From Siphonodentalium dalli (taxonomy: Eukaryota > Mollusca > Scaphopoda > Gadilida > Siphonodentaliidae), in assembly GCA_032622095.1 (NCBI GenBank), contig CP136066.1, positions 149,511,559 to 149,575,558 on the forward strand: DNA of 64,000 nt, given 5' to 3'. This document shows positions 23,540 through 33,835 of the stretch, piece by piece (position 1 is the first letter of the stretch; the number at the start of each line of letters is the position of its first letter). Under the pieces are notes generated by a model. It saw only the letters and a program-made list of their open reading frames with translations, did not search any database and was not told where the DNA came from. The position numbers and the translations under genes are program-made.

Positions 23540-24763
23540 TCATCTCAGTTCCGTCTCAAAGTTCTGCCCATTTCCTTTCAATAATATGACCAGAATCACA
23601 AAAGAGGTTCTCCGCAAAATTCCATACTGCAAATTCAAAACGAATTTGTCATGCCCCACACGGAACTGAGACAAACATAACAGAACGTAGTTGTCAGTTA
23701 ATTAACAAACACGTATAATAACCAAGTGAGTCAAAAGTTGCTACCTTTTGGTTGCCATTTTGGAAGCCATCTTGAGCAATTCAGTCAATAAACACCGTAG
23801 TGTGACACATTTAAGATAGACAAAAACAATAAATACCTTTGATACCAAAGATAGTTGCATTTTACCTGAAAAAATGGTCGAACACTGAAAAGTGAGTTTT
23901 TGCATATATTTATGTCAAGTTTGTGAGTGAAAAATTCAATATTTCTGGTGATGTCAGTGGTGACAACAGTAAACATGATCCATGGTGCATCAGACATGTC
24001 AGTATTCAATGTATAGAATACAGAATAGCCAATTGTATACATCAACTACAACTTGTAAGCGATTGCAAGACACCCTGGGGCAATATTTACAATTTACATA
24101 TATTTTGGCGGCCATTTTGAGTCAAGGTAAGAATTTTGGTTTCAGTGAGTTTAAAGAGTTTACATATTCACAGGTAATGATATGCCTCACTTACTTTACA
24201 AAGTTCATTTCATTTTTTGTTGAAATATGACAAGAATCCCAATTGTGATTTTTTGGGAAATGTTATACCGCATTCTGTAAAATCGATTTTTTTAGGGATC
24301 GGAAGGGGCTAGGACCCCAATAATTCCATATTTAATTGCTCCAATCATCAGTTAATATACAAAATACAAAATAAAGTCATATTACAATACCAGTTCCAAT
24401 CAGCATTAATTGATCTAGAAGACATTTGTGAAAACAACGTCTTTTTTTTAAACTTCCGGCAGTCATCTTGGATTGTGAGTTTCAATTTTTGGCCCAGAAA
24501 AGTGTCATTATGTCTTATCATCACGGAAATATATACATTTGTATACATTTTACTAGATTTTCCAGCTATGATTTGCATAAAACTGACTTAGGGTCTGGTC
24601 TGAAAAATGGCGGTCATGATGGACGTCATCTTGCCTGTAGTCTACACGGCCACTTTTTTTTCTTGCTAACATTGCTTAGAAGTTGAAGGACATAATACGG
24701 AACAAAATGATTGGGGCGAAGTTAAGTCCCAGGGGGTGCAAGGGTACCCATATTAGCTCCCGG
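23540..24763 (-). repeat. Right inverted arm of the fold-back element
   Basis: Reverse complement of 19913-21172 with scattered substitutions and a few indels. For example, the left arm has about 35 bases near 20935 (CATTATATCCCGAACATT...) that are absent here. Confidence 0.9.
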
Positions 24764-25596
24764 ACTAATACTATATAGCATGATATTATAGAATGATATG
24801 GGATTGGCAAGAAACTTGGTATTATAGCGGCATCCGTTTCGGAAGCCTCACAAGTTACTCGGGTGTGTTGCTACTGTGTCGTTTCAGCTATCTAGTTTAA
24901 TTAGCGAATTCCGACATACTTGGCTAACTGAGTGATCCCATATAACCGTCCGTTATCGGAAATGTAATTAGTATAATGGAAATTGAACCAAGCTAACTGT
25001 TTTCTCGGCAGAAAAAATGTCGTATAAATTGAAATTATGTGATGTCGAGGCATAAAGTTGTTTCAAATTTGTCGTATAAATTTCAAAACGTCGTAAAAGT
25101 TTGCCGCGAAAAACAAATTATTTCAAAAAAGTCGTATAAGCTCATTTCACAGTTTTCTCTTTATAGACTGGTGTAAAATCGTCAGTTTCACAATAATTCG
25201 ATGCCCGGGATGTGTATCGATGGATTTGCTGCACTGTTGTTCTTCTGAATATAACATATCAAAATATAATCAGTTTTTTGTCTCTCCTGTAAAATGACTA
25301 AAAAGTGCGGGAATTTTGTATACGACATGTTTGAATCCCACCGACGACATGTCAGTCCTATAGTTTAAAGTTGATATCAATGCACGTAAAATTAGCTGTG
25401 TTTTCAATAACATATGTTGTCGTAACTGGTGGTCTGGAGGCCTGAACATGTCTTCAATTACTTTCAGCACACAATTCATGCCTGGGTTTCATTAAGATCA
25501 ATTAAGAAATTTTGTAAAGTCGTTATCAAAAATAAGTAATTTGTATACACCCTTTTGAAAATGGGTTGTCCGTCCGTCGTCCGTCTGTCCGCTTTT
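24764..25596. other. Non-coding stretch right of the fold-back element
   Basis: Holds repeated GTCGTATAA words (25018-25140) and, at 25316-25352, a segment whose reverse complement CGTCGGTGGGATTCAAA matches 19636-19652. This suggests that inverted symmetry extends beyond the element ends. No coding signal. Confidence 0.6.
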
Positions 25597-26040
25597 GGTT
25601 TCCAGATGATAACTTTAGATTGAATCTAGTGAACTGAACCAAATTTGATATGTTAGTTTAACACACCAAACTACAGATCAAGTTCGAATATGGGTTTCGT
25701 CCGCATGATTTTGACTGAGTTATGCCCCTTTTTCAACTTAGATTTTACCTGATTTGCGGTTTCCGGATGATAACTTTAGATTGAATTGAGTGGTCTGAAC
25801 CAAATTTGGTATGCTAGTTCACCACACCAAAATACAGATCAAGTTCGAATATGAGTTTTGTCCGCATGATTTTGACTGAGTTAAGTCTTTTTCGACATAG
25901 ATTTGACCTGATTTGCGGTTTCCAGATGTTAACTTTAGATTGAATCGAGTGAACTGAACCAAGTTTGGTATACAGATCAAGTTCGAATATGGGTTCTGTT
26001 TTCATGATTTTGTAGGTCAAGTTCGAATTTGAGTCCGATC
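25597..26040 (+). repeat. Tandem repeat, ~160 bp unit, about 2.7 copies
   Basis: Units start at 25597, 25758 and 25917 with GGTTTCC.GATG.TAACTTTAGATTGAAT and include AGATCAAGTTCGAATATG and CATGATTTTGACTGAGTTA. The third unit is internally deleted. It is preceded by a GTCCGTCCGTCGTCCGTCTGTCCG run. A diverged single unit lies at about 27215-27350. This is a typical molluscan-style dispersed tandem repeat without coding potential. Confidence 0.85.
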
Positions 26041-26764
26041 CAACTATTTTTGCCAGAGTTATAGGATTTTGTTTTGGTCTGAAAATAGCCGAAAATAAAT
26101 ATTTTATTTTTTTTCGGATTTTCAGTCATAAATACCACACTTGAAGTTATTGTGTTTTATTTTTGTTATTATTTCGTCTTAAGTCAAAGGTTTCAAACAA
26201 ATGAATTAAACCTTGCCCCACTCTACTCCAGAAAGGGCGTATTATGCCCACGCCCCGACAGCGTGCTCTTGTTCAACATTGGTTGGTCCGTGGCGCAGGT
26301 TGCGTTATAAAGCAGAGCTGCCAATTAATAATAATAAATCAATCACATTTATGACGACTACGTCTTCTATGCCCATATTATCACAATATGTTTTACAGTC
26401 ACCTTAATTCAAATCACGCAGATTGTACGTATTTATCATCGACTCATCGGCTTTACAGTTTATCTCCCCAAAACAAAGCGATAGTGTGGAAGTGTAGAAA
26501 GATGGAATCTTACACTCATTGTTCAAACAACAAATTTCCGACACCAATTTGCCTGGGGTTAAATATATCTTTGCTTAAAATGCGACCTGCATTTTGTACC
26601 TGGCACTTTGTACATATAACTGGTATAAATCCAAATAGCCACATACAATATTGTCAGATGAGATTTCCAGTACCGGTACCACACGCGGAACCCGGTAATG
26701 ATAGTTACCGGGAACAGTCGGTACTTTGAGAAGCATGGCTGGCACATCCTTAAAGATCCTGTGC

Positions 26765-26829
26765 CAGTGCATTCTCTTATATATGCAAGTCTCCCATAGG
26801 GAGCCTTGCATATATAAGATAATGCACTG
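26765..26829. repeat. 65 bp hairpin, copy 1
   Basis: CAGTGCATTCTCTTATATAT...CTCCC-ATA-GGGAG...ATATATAAGATAATGCACTG: arms of about 30 bp with few mismatches. The arm also occurs at 19433-19453 and in the hairpin at 26867-26919. Confidence 0.85.
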
Positions 26830-26866
26830 ACTTACAAGGTCAAGATAAATATTGTTAGGCCAATGT

Positions 26867-26919
26867 ATTCTCTTATATATGTGAGGCTCCCTATGGGAGA
26901 CTTGCATATATCAGAGAAT
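26867..26919. repeat. 53 bp hairpin, copy 2
   Basis: ATTCTCTTATATATGTGAGGCTCCC-TAT-GGGAGACTTGCATATATCAGAGAAT. Same stem family as 26765-26829, with the apex reversed (CTATGGGAG against CATAGGGAG), so the two hairpins are related by inversion of the apex or arm exchange. Confidence 0.8.
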
Positions 26920-27380
26920 GAATTGACACAAGGTTTTCACAAAATTGCAAAACTCACTGTTGTTTTATTTTTTTACTTAGTTATCTGCAATTTTAATAAA
27001 TAAATGTTCATTGTCTCAGGCTAACATAATATTTTTCCATTTTCAGAGACACTTTATATGTCTTTTAGGAAAACAAAAAAGCGCATTATTATTGTGAAAA
27101 ATGTTAATTCCATACACAGTGGCTGGAGAAAGTAGACCATACATGTGTGTATATATACACTACCGTTATGTTTTTATACGCCTGTTTTGAAAAAGCGGGA
27201 CGTATTATGTTATTGGTCTGTCTGTCCTGTCCGTCCTTTCACTTTTTTTCATTTCCAGATGATCACATTAGTAAGTCTTAACTGACTGGAATGAAATTTG
27301 GTATGTGATTTTACCAGACCAAAATACTTGTCAAGTTCGAATTTGGGTCCTGCTATAGACATTGGATAGATATTAAGTAA

Positions 27381-27792
27381 AAAAATGGACCTGTGTTTCT
27401 GGTAACGTGCATGAACAAATTAGGGGCAGGGTTGACTTTTCACTTGATTTTATTTTTTTTATTTGATTTCTTTTGGTCTCAAATTAACACGGAAACAAAG
27501 CTAATATTGTGAGTCATAATGTAATTGACTACTTAAATGATGGCTATAAAATATTCAAGATGGTGCACTTTATTTAACAATTTTCCAACTTGATACTAGC
27601 TGATGAGCAGTTACTTGATTAGCCATTTGTTGAAGTTATTTATGAACATGCCAAAAATGAATGAATTTCGGTGGTATTTTTTTTGCCTAGTGTCTGCTCA
27701 TATAATCAGAACATCCCTGGAAGTGAAGACCTTACCACTACAATATAGCATGAAGATTAGCATATAATTGCCAGAAACACAGGTCCATTTTT
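27381..27792. mobile_element. Small TIR element (MITE), 412 bp
   Basis: A 22 bp perfect inverted repeat at 27381-27402 (AAAAATGGACCTGTGTTTCT..) and 27771-27792 (..AGAAACACAGGTCCATTTTT) brackets about 370 bp of AT-rich non-coding sequence. No transposase. A target duplication is not clear, so the superfamily is open. Confidence 0.65.
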
Positions 27793-28039
27793 GCACATTG
27801 CATAATCTGATTTATTAATTCATTCCATAATTGGAGTTTTAAATTTGGAAACTTGGCAGGTTAGATTAAATACATGTATTTGAAAGTGCAAACTATATCT
27901 TATTCTGGATTGTTACTGTTTGGCCAAAATGTTTCGGCCTAATAATTATGTTTTGTCCAACTTTATATGACTTAATAAAAAGTAGTTGCACTCTTTTAAT
28001 TATGTTGTTTTTGTTACACTGATATAAAGTGGGAAAAGA

Positions 28040-28170
28040 TGAAAGGAATGTCTATGTTTTTTGTGATGTCTATGGAGCTATAGATATCGGATAGTGGATC
28101 ACACATTGCATAATCCTCTTATTTACATAATGTGTTACAGCTATCCGATGTCAACAGTTTCATAGACAGA
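28040..28170. repeat. Imperfect palindrome
   Basis: ATGTCTATGGA...ATATCGGATAG at the left is matched by CTATCCGATGTCA...TCATAGAC at the right, with ACACATTGCATAAT / ATTTACATAATGTGTTA in the middle. No coding signal; probably a MITE remnant. Confidence 0.6.
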
Positions 28171-28369
28171 AGAAGAAACGAAGACTTCACTTTAATAGGA
28201 TTGTGTCAATATACACACATACCCTATTGATGACCAGCAAAATATTTTGTCCTCCGGAAAAAAAATTGGGAATACGGAACACCGTTATTTTTATAATGTA
28301 ATGGCTAAATATACATTTATACGCATATGCAGAACCATAATTTTTGTGCTATAGCTGTTAAATTGGTGG

Positions 28370-28690
28370 TATAAGAAATACGGTGTAATGTTTATTTCAC
28401 GGTATAACCGGGTATAACTGTTAAATATACGGTATAAGAAAATAGGGTGTACTGTTTATTTCACGGTATAACTGCTAAATCTACGGTACAGGAAAAATAC
28501 GGTGTGCTGTTTATTTCACGGTGTAACTGTTAAATATAAGGTATAGAAAAATACGGTGTTCTGTATATTTCACGGTATAATGTTAAATCTACGGTATAGG
28601 AAAATACGGTGTTCTATATATTTCACGGTATGACCGTTAAATTTACGGTATAGACAAATACGGTATACTGTATATTTCACGGTATATCAC
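28370..28690 (+). repeat. Tandem repeat, ~54 bp unit, six copies
   Basis: TTTCACGGTATAAC..TTAAAT.TACGGTATA..AAAATACGGTGT units; the TTTCACGGT word recurs at 28395, 28459, 28514, 28568, 28621 and 28675, giving intervals of 64, 55, 54, 53 and 54 bp. Confidence 0.9.
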
Positions 28691-28756
28691 TGGCAACTGT
28701 GCTGCCGGTATTTTACCGTAAAATTTACGGCCTATATTTTACAGTGTAGGTATTCG

Positions 28757-29103
28757 CTACGAACTGTTAATGAGCTTCGGGTCGTACCTCCGTGACAGAT
28801 GACGTATAGTTATTGGATCCGAAGCTTCAAACGGGGGAACCGTTGCAACAAGAGTGTCACAAGGCTTTCTACTAGGTCCTATCATATTCTTTGTTTTTAT
28901 TAACGACATAGTTAACGACATAACATGTAGTATCCGGCTCGATGACGATACGTCTATATCGCTTTCGATGGAAGATCCAATAGTGCCCGCACTAAGAGTC
29001 CAACATGATGCCAATCGACTTAAATCCTGGTCAAACAAATGGCTTTTAAAATTTAATTTCTCAAAAACTGAAGTATAATTTGCACCAGAAGCGAAATATA
29101 ATT
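28757..29103 (+). pseudogene. LINE reverse transcriptase palm fragment
   Basis: Plus-strand fragments show SFGSYLRDR, then GSEAS, VSQGFLLGPIIFFVFINDI, and DDDTSISLSMEDP in place of FADDTSIS, followed by LQHDANRL..WSNKWLL-type residues. This is the same family as 6823-7332 but independently decayed (FADD has become LDDD and there is a stop after YLRDR). Only about 115 codons remain; both ends are truncated. Confidence 0.85.
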
Positions 29104-29261
29104 GACCACCAAACCATTTAAATGAATAATGAAACAATCACGGAAGTAAAACTTAGACATATCTTGTAATTACCGCGATGGAATGATCGAGAGGGCAAGT
29201 AAAACAATTCAGAAAATGATAGTGCTTTGTGTAGCATCCTATTAGAAAGCTTAGTACCAGT

Positions 29262-29730
29262 ACCTTCCATTTGTCATGATAGATTATCGGCCATCTATCC
29301 ACGAAACAACCGGTGTATCACCATATACAATTTTATTTGGTAGAGACATGACTTTACAAATTGAAATGTTAGAAAAAACATCTGATGAGTTTCGTTCAGA
29401 ATATGCTTATACTTTGTCCGAAATATTAGACAAAATTCATGAACTACTTAGCGAAAAACTCAATGTGAGTGCCGTCACTATGAATAAACATGACAAAAAT
29501 TGTTTGGTCAATGACTACAATGAAAGTGAAAGTGTGTGGTTGCAGAACACGCAGAGTGAAGGGACTAAGTCCAAAGTTACAAAACACTTGGTTTGGTCAT
29601 TATAAAAGTGTGTCAAAGATAAATGACAATGTATTAAAAATCCAAAATTCACTAAAATTAAAAACTTAAAGTGGTGCATCATAATAAATTGAGGAAATAT
29701 ACTGGAGAAAATCAAGCTAACTAATGGTAA
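29262..29730 (+). pseudogene. Ty3/gypsy integrase C-terminal fragment
   Basis: The plus frame reads YRPSIHETTGVSPYTILFGRD, the hallmark ending of the retroviral-type integrase core in Ty3/gypsy elements (YR.S.H.TTG.SPY.LLFGR). A helical segment ending near 29600 follows, then a frame break, and then KIND...KIQ and VHHNKLRKYTG-like remnants of the post-core domain. The catalytic Asp residues lie upstream and are absent. No LTR is recognised. In a live element this enzyme inserts cDNA into chromosomes; this piece is dead. Confidence 0.8.
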
Positions 29731-29770
29731 TCTAGCCTTGATAATGGCGAAGTCATGTCGGTAGATTGAA

Positions 29771-30089
29771 AATCCTTTCATAATAGTTTATTGAGGAATT
29801 TTATTTTTCTATTTCACAGATGACAACATTCAACTGTTGTGTGTGCGATGAGTTCGAACTTCGAGGGAGATTTGGGACAGAAAGACATTCTGGAGCAGCA
29901 CAGTGGCTTCGTGTAAAAATGTTCTGGGTGTAAGAAGGTATATCGGAGGAAGGTGTGACCAGATATAATGTATAACCACGACGAGAAGAGGTGCCAATGA
30001 AGGCTAACAAATAGACAGGAAAATGAAAAATAGTCTGTATTTTACCATACACAAACAATTTGAGTGAAATCATATTACATGCGATGGGA
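29771..30089. other. Unassigned stretch between two retroelement fragments
   Basis: No recognisable domain; the minus-strand ORF at 30073-29801 has no domain match that I can name. Confidence 0.5.
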
Positions 30090-31690
30090 TCAGTGGTGGT
30101 GAGTGGTTGATACTAGATCATCTGTATCGTGGAATGAAGTCTCAAGTTAAATGGCATGGACAATTATCTACACCTATTGACATCAATCAGGGAGTCAGAC
30201 AGGGAGTAGTTCTTTCTGCTCAGCACTAAAAGAGGTTCAACAACCCCCTCCTAAGACGACTTGAAGAAAACCATGTTGGAGCCAAAATTGGTCACATCTC
30301 GATACCACACGTCACTTGTGCTGATGATGTAGCTCTGTTAAGCCATGAAGAAATTGAACTCCAGACGATGCTACATGAGGTTGATGATTACTCTCACATC
30401 GAACGATACAACATCAATCCAAGTAAAAGTGCTCTTATTTCTTATCAACCATCAAAGAATGACACCATGATTACCCTCCAATTTGAAGATAAGGACATCC
30501 CAATAAATGAATCTGTTACTCATGTTGGAATCAGCAGGACAAACAAGAGGAATTTGGATGTGGATGAGAGAATTCAGAGAGGAAGAAGAACACTGTTTGC
30601 ATTAATTGGAGCTGGAATGCATGGCAGAAATGGCTTAATTCATCATGTCTCGGTGCATCTCTGGAATATTTATGTCCTACCTAGAATGTTAAATGGTTTG
30701 GAGGCAACACACATCACCACCCAGGAGTTAGAGAAATTAGAGGTATTCCAACGTAGGATATCGAAACAACTACAGTCTCTGCCACCAAGAACATCTTCAG
30801 CAGCAGTATATTGTATGTCAGGGCAACCCCCAATTGAAGCTTACATTGATAAACAGAGGCTGGGTTTGTTTGGGATGATAACAATGCAGGATTCTTCTAT
30901 TGAGAGAGAGAGATAACAGAGAGACAGCTTGCAATAAAATCTCTGGACAATGACAGCTGGTTTGTAATGGTACGAAGATTACTTTGGAAATACAAACTAC
31001 CATCCATATTTGACCTGTTAGAATCTCCAATGAAGAGCTATGGAAGAGAATAGTGGATAAAAATATCAACTCCTACTGGGATGAGCTACTATCATAAGAG
31101 ATAAGTAAGAAGTCATCGCTTAGATATCTCAACCCTTCATCAGTCAAGACCGGTTCGGCTCACCACATCTGGACATCCGTTCACAACAATCAACACATCA
31201 GAAGAGCATCTATAAAAGCTAGATTTCTAACAGGGACGTTTGTTCTTCAGTGTAATGCTTCTAAATTCTCAAAGAATCCAGCCATATCAACATGTCAGCT
31301 ATGTGGAGAGGGAAATGAAACCAGAGAACATCTTATATGCTCATGTCTAGCACCCAGAATTCTCCTAATTCGACAGTCTGCAATGAAGAAGTTGAAAGTT
31401 CTAGTTTCTCCTGCATCATACGATTTACGCTGCTCTGACTCTGTATTTCTAACCAAACAGCCAATGCAATAGAACAATGGAGTAGATCATTCATATTTGA
31501 ACTTCATCAGTGTCGATCATTATTTCTGGCGAAGTCGTGGCAGATGAGGAGCTCTAATTAGCATCCTTATCATCTTTTATTTGTATAAAGAATCCTGTAA
31601 ATATTATGATTAATATAACTATACACTCCGGATGGAGGTGCTGCGCAAAATTATCGCAGGAATTTCCAAATAAAGAAGAAGATACATAAC
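30090..31690 (+). mobile_element. Second LINE family, RT to 3' end, degenerate
   Basis: Broken plus-strand reading contains the RT motifs LDHLYRGM, VKWHGQLS, INQGVRQGVVLSA, then TCADDVALLS with the catalytic Asp pair (about 30315-30332). The thumb follows in a 182-codon open frame (30368-30916: NPSKSALISY, HVGISRT, RGRRTLFALIGAGMHG, LEKLEVFQRRISKQLQSLP). Downstream pieces show ARFLTGTFVLQCN and CQLCGEGNETREHLICSC, a C-terminal CxxC..H...C zinc-type motif. The 3' end is GGAGGTGCTGCGCAAAATTATCGC then AATAAAGAAGAAGA. It is unrelated to the jockey-like family at 5.7 kb. The 5' end is truncated. Confidence 0.85.
30368..30916 (+). pseudogene. LINE RT thumb and connector, longest open part
   Basis: 182 codons open from LHEVDDYS to the in-frame stop in GAGAGAGAGATAA. 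Conserved blocks include ITLQFEDKDIP, ESVTHVGISRTNKRN, the GAGMHGRNGL segment and the LWNIYVLPRMLNGLEA block typical of the region after the RT palm in this class of LINE. The catalytic part is upstream in another frame. It terminates in a GA-rich slip (GAGAGAGAGA), a likely frameshift site. Confidence 0.8.
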
Positions 31691-32929
31691 ACAATTGGCA
31701 TAGATACGTACGTCATCGGCAACAACACGCCTTCGCACTCATACTATTCGCAATGGTTATATCTTTATGTATGTCAAAAACGTGTACGATATTAAGGTCA
31801 TCAGGAGTGAAAGAGGTCAATTGAAAACAATACGGATTTTCTGTCGTCCACAAATATCTCAGCCATGTGATGAAGTATGTAGGTTCGCTATCGGACTTTC
31901 AAAAGCACAGCACCCGTTGTTCGACATATTGTTGACAAAATACCACAGCCATGACAAAGTTGCGATTGACACAAGTATAGGCAGCTCAAGTGAGTGCACA
32001 CTCGTTTGGAACACAGATTTTCAAAACTCAATTTCGGTTAATGATACCCTCTCTTCACGTAAACACTTATAAGAACAAAAGTTTCTCGATGAAACTTATT
32101 TTTAAGGAACTTTTCAAATATTAGCACACACCGCATAATGATAACACTTAGTGTTGCAAATATTTCACTTAAATGTGTTTTAAAAGACAAATTTCCAATA
32201 AATAATCTTGTAATTTTCTATACAAAAAAAATAGCCACATTTCTGTCCCAATTCATAGAAAATAATGCAGACTGGCCTCCCTCAATCCTATTTTATACCC
32301 CTGCATCTATACAGAAAGCTCATAGAACAGATACCTAATCTTTAAACATATCTCACGTTTACAATTTCACTCTCTATAGAGAAAGTCTCCCCATTATAAA
32401 TCAATATATTGTCAAAGAGTTTGCTACATCACCTCCTATACTAGATGGACCCAACTAGGTGCCTTTATCGATAGAAAGAGTGCGTTACTGCGGGTATATA
32501 GATCTCGGAATATATTGTAAAGCGTTTTAGACCACTATGACAATAGCCGGCCAGTTCACCCGGGGACAATTTTTTTTTCAGGATGTCCTGTATCCTCTAC
32601 CGTCGAGAGATGGTCATTGTTATGGTTGAGTGTACGTAATGGCATGGAACAAAGGTAGATGGTTAACTGGAATTTGCTCTTATGAGCCGGATTGGTTATG
32701 TCAAGTTTAAATAAAAGTCCGCCCGCCATGGTGTCCCCCCGAAACGGTGACTTTATTTAGAGCGTGGGCTTTATAGAAATATAATTATTATTATAAGGAT
32801 AACACACTTGTGCATTATCTTATAACTGAGCTGCGTACGAATAATCAAATGAGAAAAAAACTCTTAAAAGTCAAAATAGAAACTCAAATTGGGAGAAAAT
32901 CTAAAAAGTTCGAAGTTGAAAAATAATAA
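31691..32929. other. Non-coding stretch, no gene seen
   Basis: Plus-strand ORFs at 31767-32072 and 32138-32338 have no recognisable domains and poor context. Nothing else supported. Confidence 0.5.
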
Positions 32930-33835
32930 GTCGACCATCATAATTGCGGTAAAAATGGGCAGACTGAACACATATTGGAACATGATCTGTATTTCTTGAG
33001 TAATTCATATCAATAGCATTTTTTTGGGAAACGAGTCTGTTGACTCTTTGTTCCCGTATTACATTATGATATAAATTAACGTTAATAATAAAATATACGA
33101 AATATACCAAGTTTGAAAACAAACAGATAACTAGAACTTAAAGACACGGTTGGCCTTGGCGGTGGGTATCCTGTGAAAATATCTCCACCCGTCAAAAACC
33201 ACCACAAACAGAAAGAACATCAAAATGTAGATAGACTTTGTCCGTATACAAATAAGAAATATCGCATAAACAGTATGTTATGGTCATTTGTTTGACCATT
33301 GTTATGTAAACAAAGGCATAAAAAGTTACTTTTCTGGTGTTTGTTTATATTATGATGGTAAACATAAAGAGCGTTCTTTGTTGGTGAATACCTGATATGG
33401 AACTAATAAAGAGCGTTTATGACATTTGTGCGTGATTAGCCAGTAGCATTGTGCTGTCTTCTGTAACACAAGCAGGCTCTTGCTTAGGTAAAATATAGTA
33501 GGTCTTTATGATAACATGCTGTTTACGCGATGGTCATGGTATATATGAACGGAACTGTATGCGTTTTAATGTTGTTCTGTTTACGGTGTTTGGAACAAAT
33601 ATGAATATTTTCGACAATTAAGGCCGCACGTGCCTTTAAAGTTATCACCCGGAAACCAAAATAATCGTCAAATTATAAGTCAACAAGGAGAATAACTCCG
33701 GCAAAAATAGGCGGACGGAACCCAAATTCGATCTTGACCTATATTTTCGTATGATTAATCCATAAACCAAAATTTGAAAACAATCAGATAACTGAAACTA
33801 ACGTTATCACACGGAAACCAAAATAATCGGCATTC
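32930..33835 (+). repeat. ~150 bp repeat family, interrupted by a MITE
   Basis: Units with ATAAGTCRAC, GATAACT.GAACT..GTTATCAC and CGGAAACCAAAATAATCG occur at 32930-33137 and 33640-33835, related to 12300-12580. The MITE at 33138-33639 splits one unit: the left flank ends CAGATAACTAGAACTTAA and the right flank resumes TTAAAGTTATCACCCGG, whereas the next unit (33785-33817) reads CAGATAACTGAAACTAACGTTATCACACGG without interruption. Confidence 0.8.
33138..33639 (+). mobile_element. TTAA-flanked MITE, copy B
   Basis: Bounded by TTAA at 33138-33141 and 33636-33639, with ends TTAA-AGACACGGTTGGC and GCACGTGCCT-TTAA. Same family as 14362-14890 and 52925-53459. The uninterrupted repeat unit at 33785-33817 acts as an empty-site reference and confirms the boundaries and the TTAA duplication. 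Confidence 0.88.

Larger units (their letters stand above)
19913..24763. mobile_element. 4.85 kb fold-back element with central minisatellite
   Basis: Long terminal inverted repeats, 19913-21172 and 23540-24763, enclose a degenerate minisatellite (21190-23520). The left arm starts CCTGGAGCTAATAGGGGTACCC and the right arm ends GGGTACCCATATTAGCTCCCGG; the arms stay alignable over about 1.2 kb. There is no transposase or RT reading frame. TATATAG is present just outside both ends (19906-19912 and 24772-24778), a possible but unproven target duplication, with about 8 extra bases on the right. The architecture resembles fold-back (FB/Galileo-type) transposons and bivalve elements with internal tandem repeats. 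Superfamily is not determined. Confidence 0.85.
26041..27380. other. Non-coding stretch with hairpins
   Basis: Apart from the two related hairpins at 26765-26919 and a single unit of the 160 bp repeat at 27215-27350, nothing is recognised. ORFs at 26.2-26.9 kb on both strands overlap the hairpins and show no domain. Confidence 0.55.
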
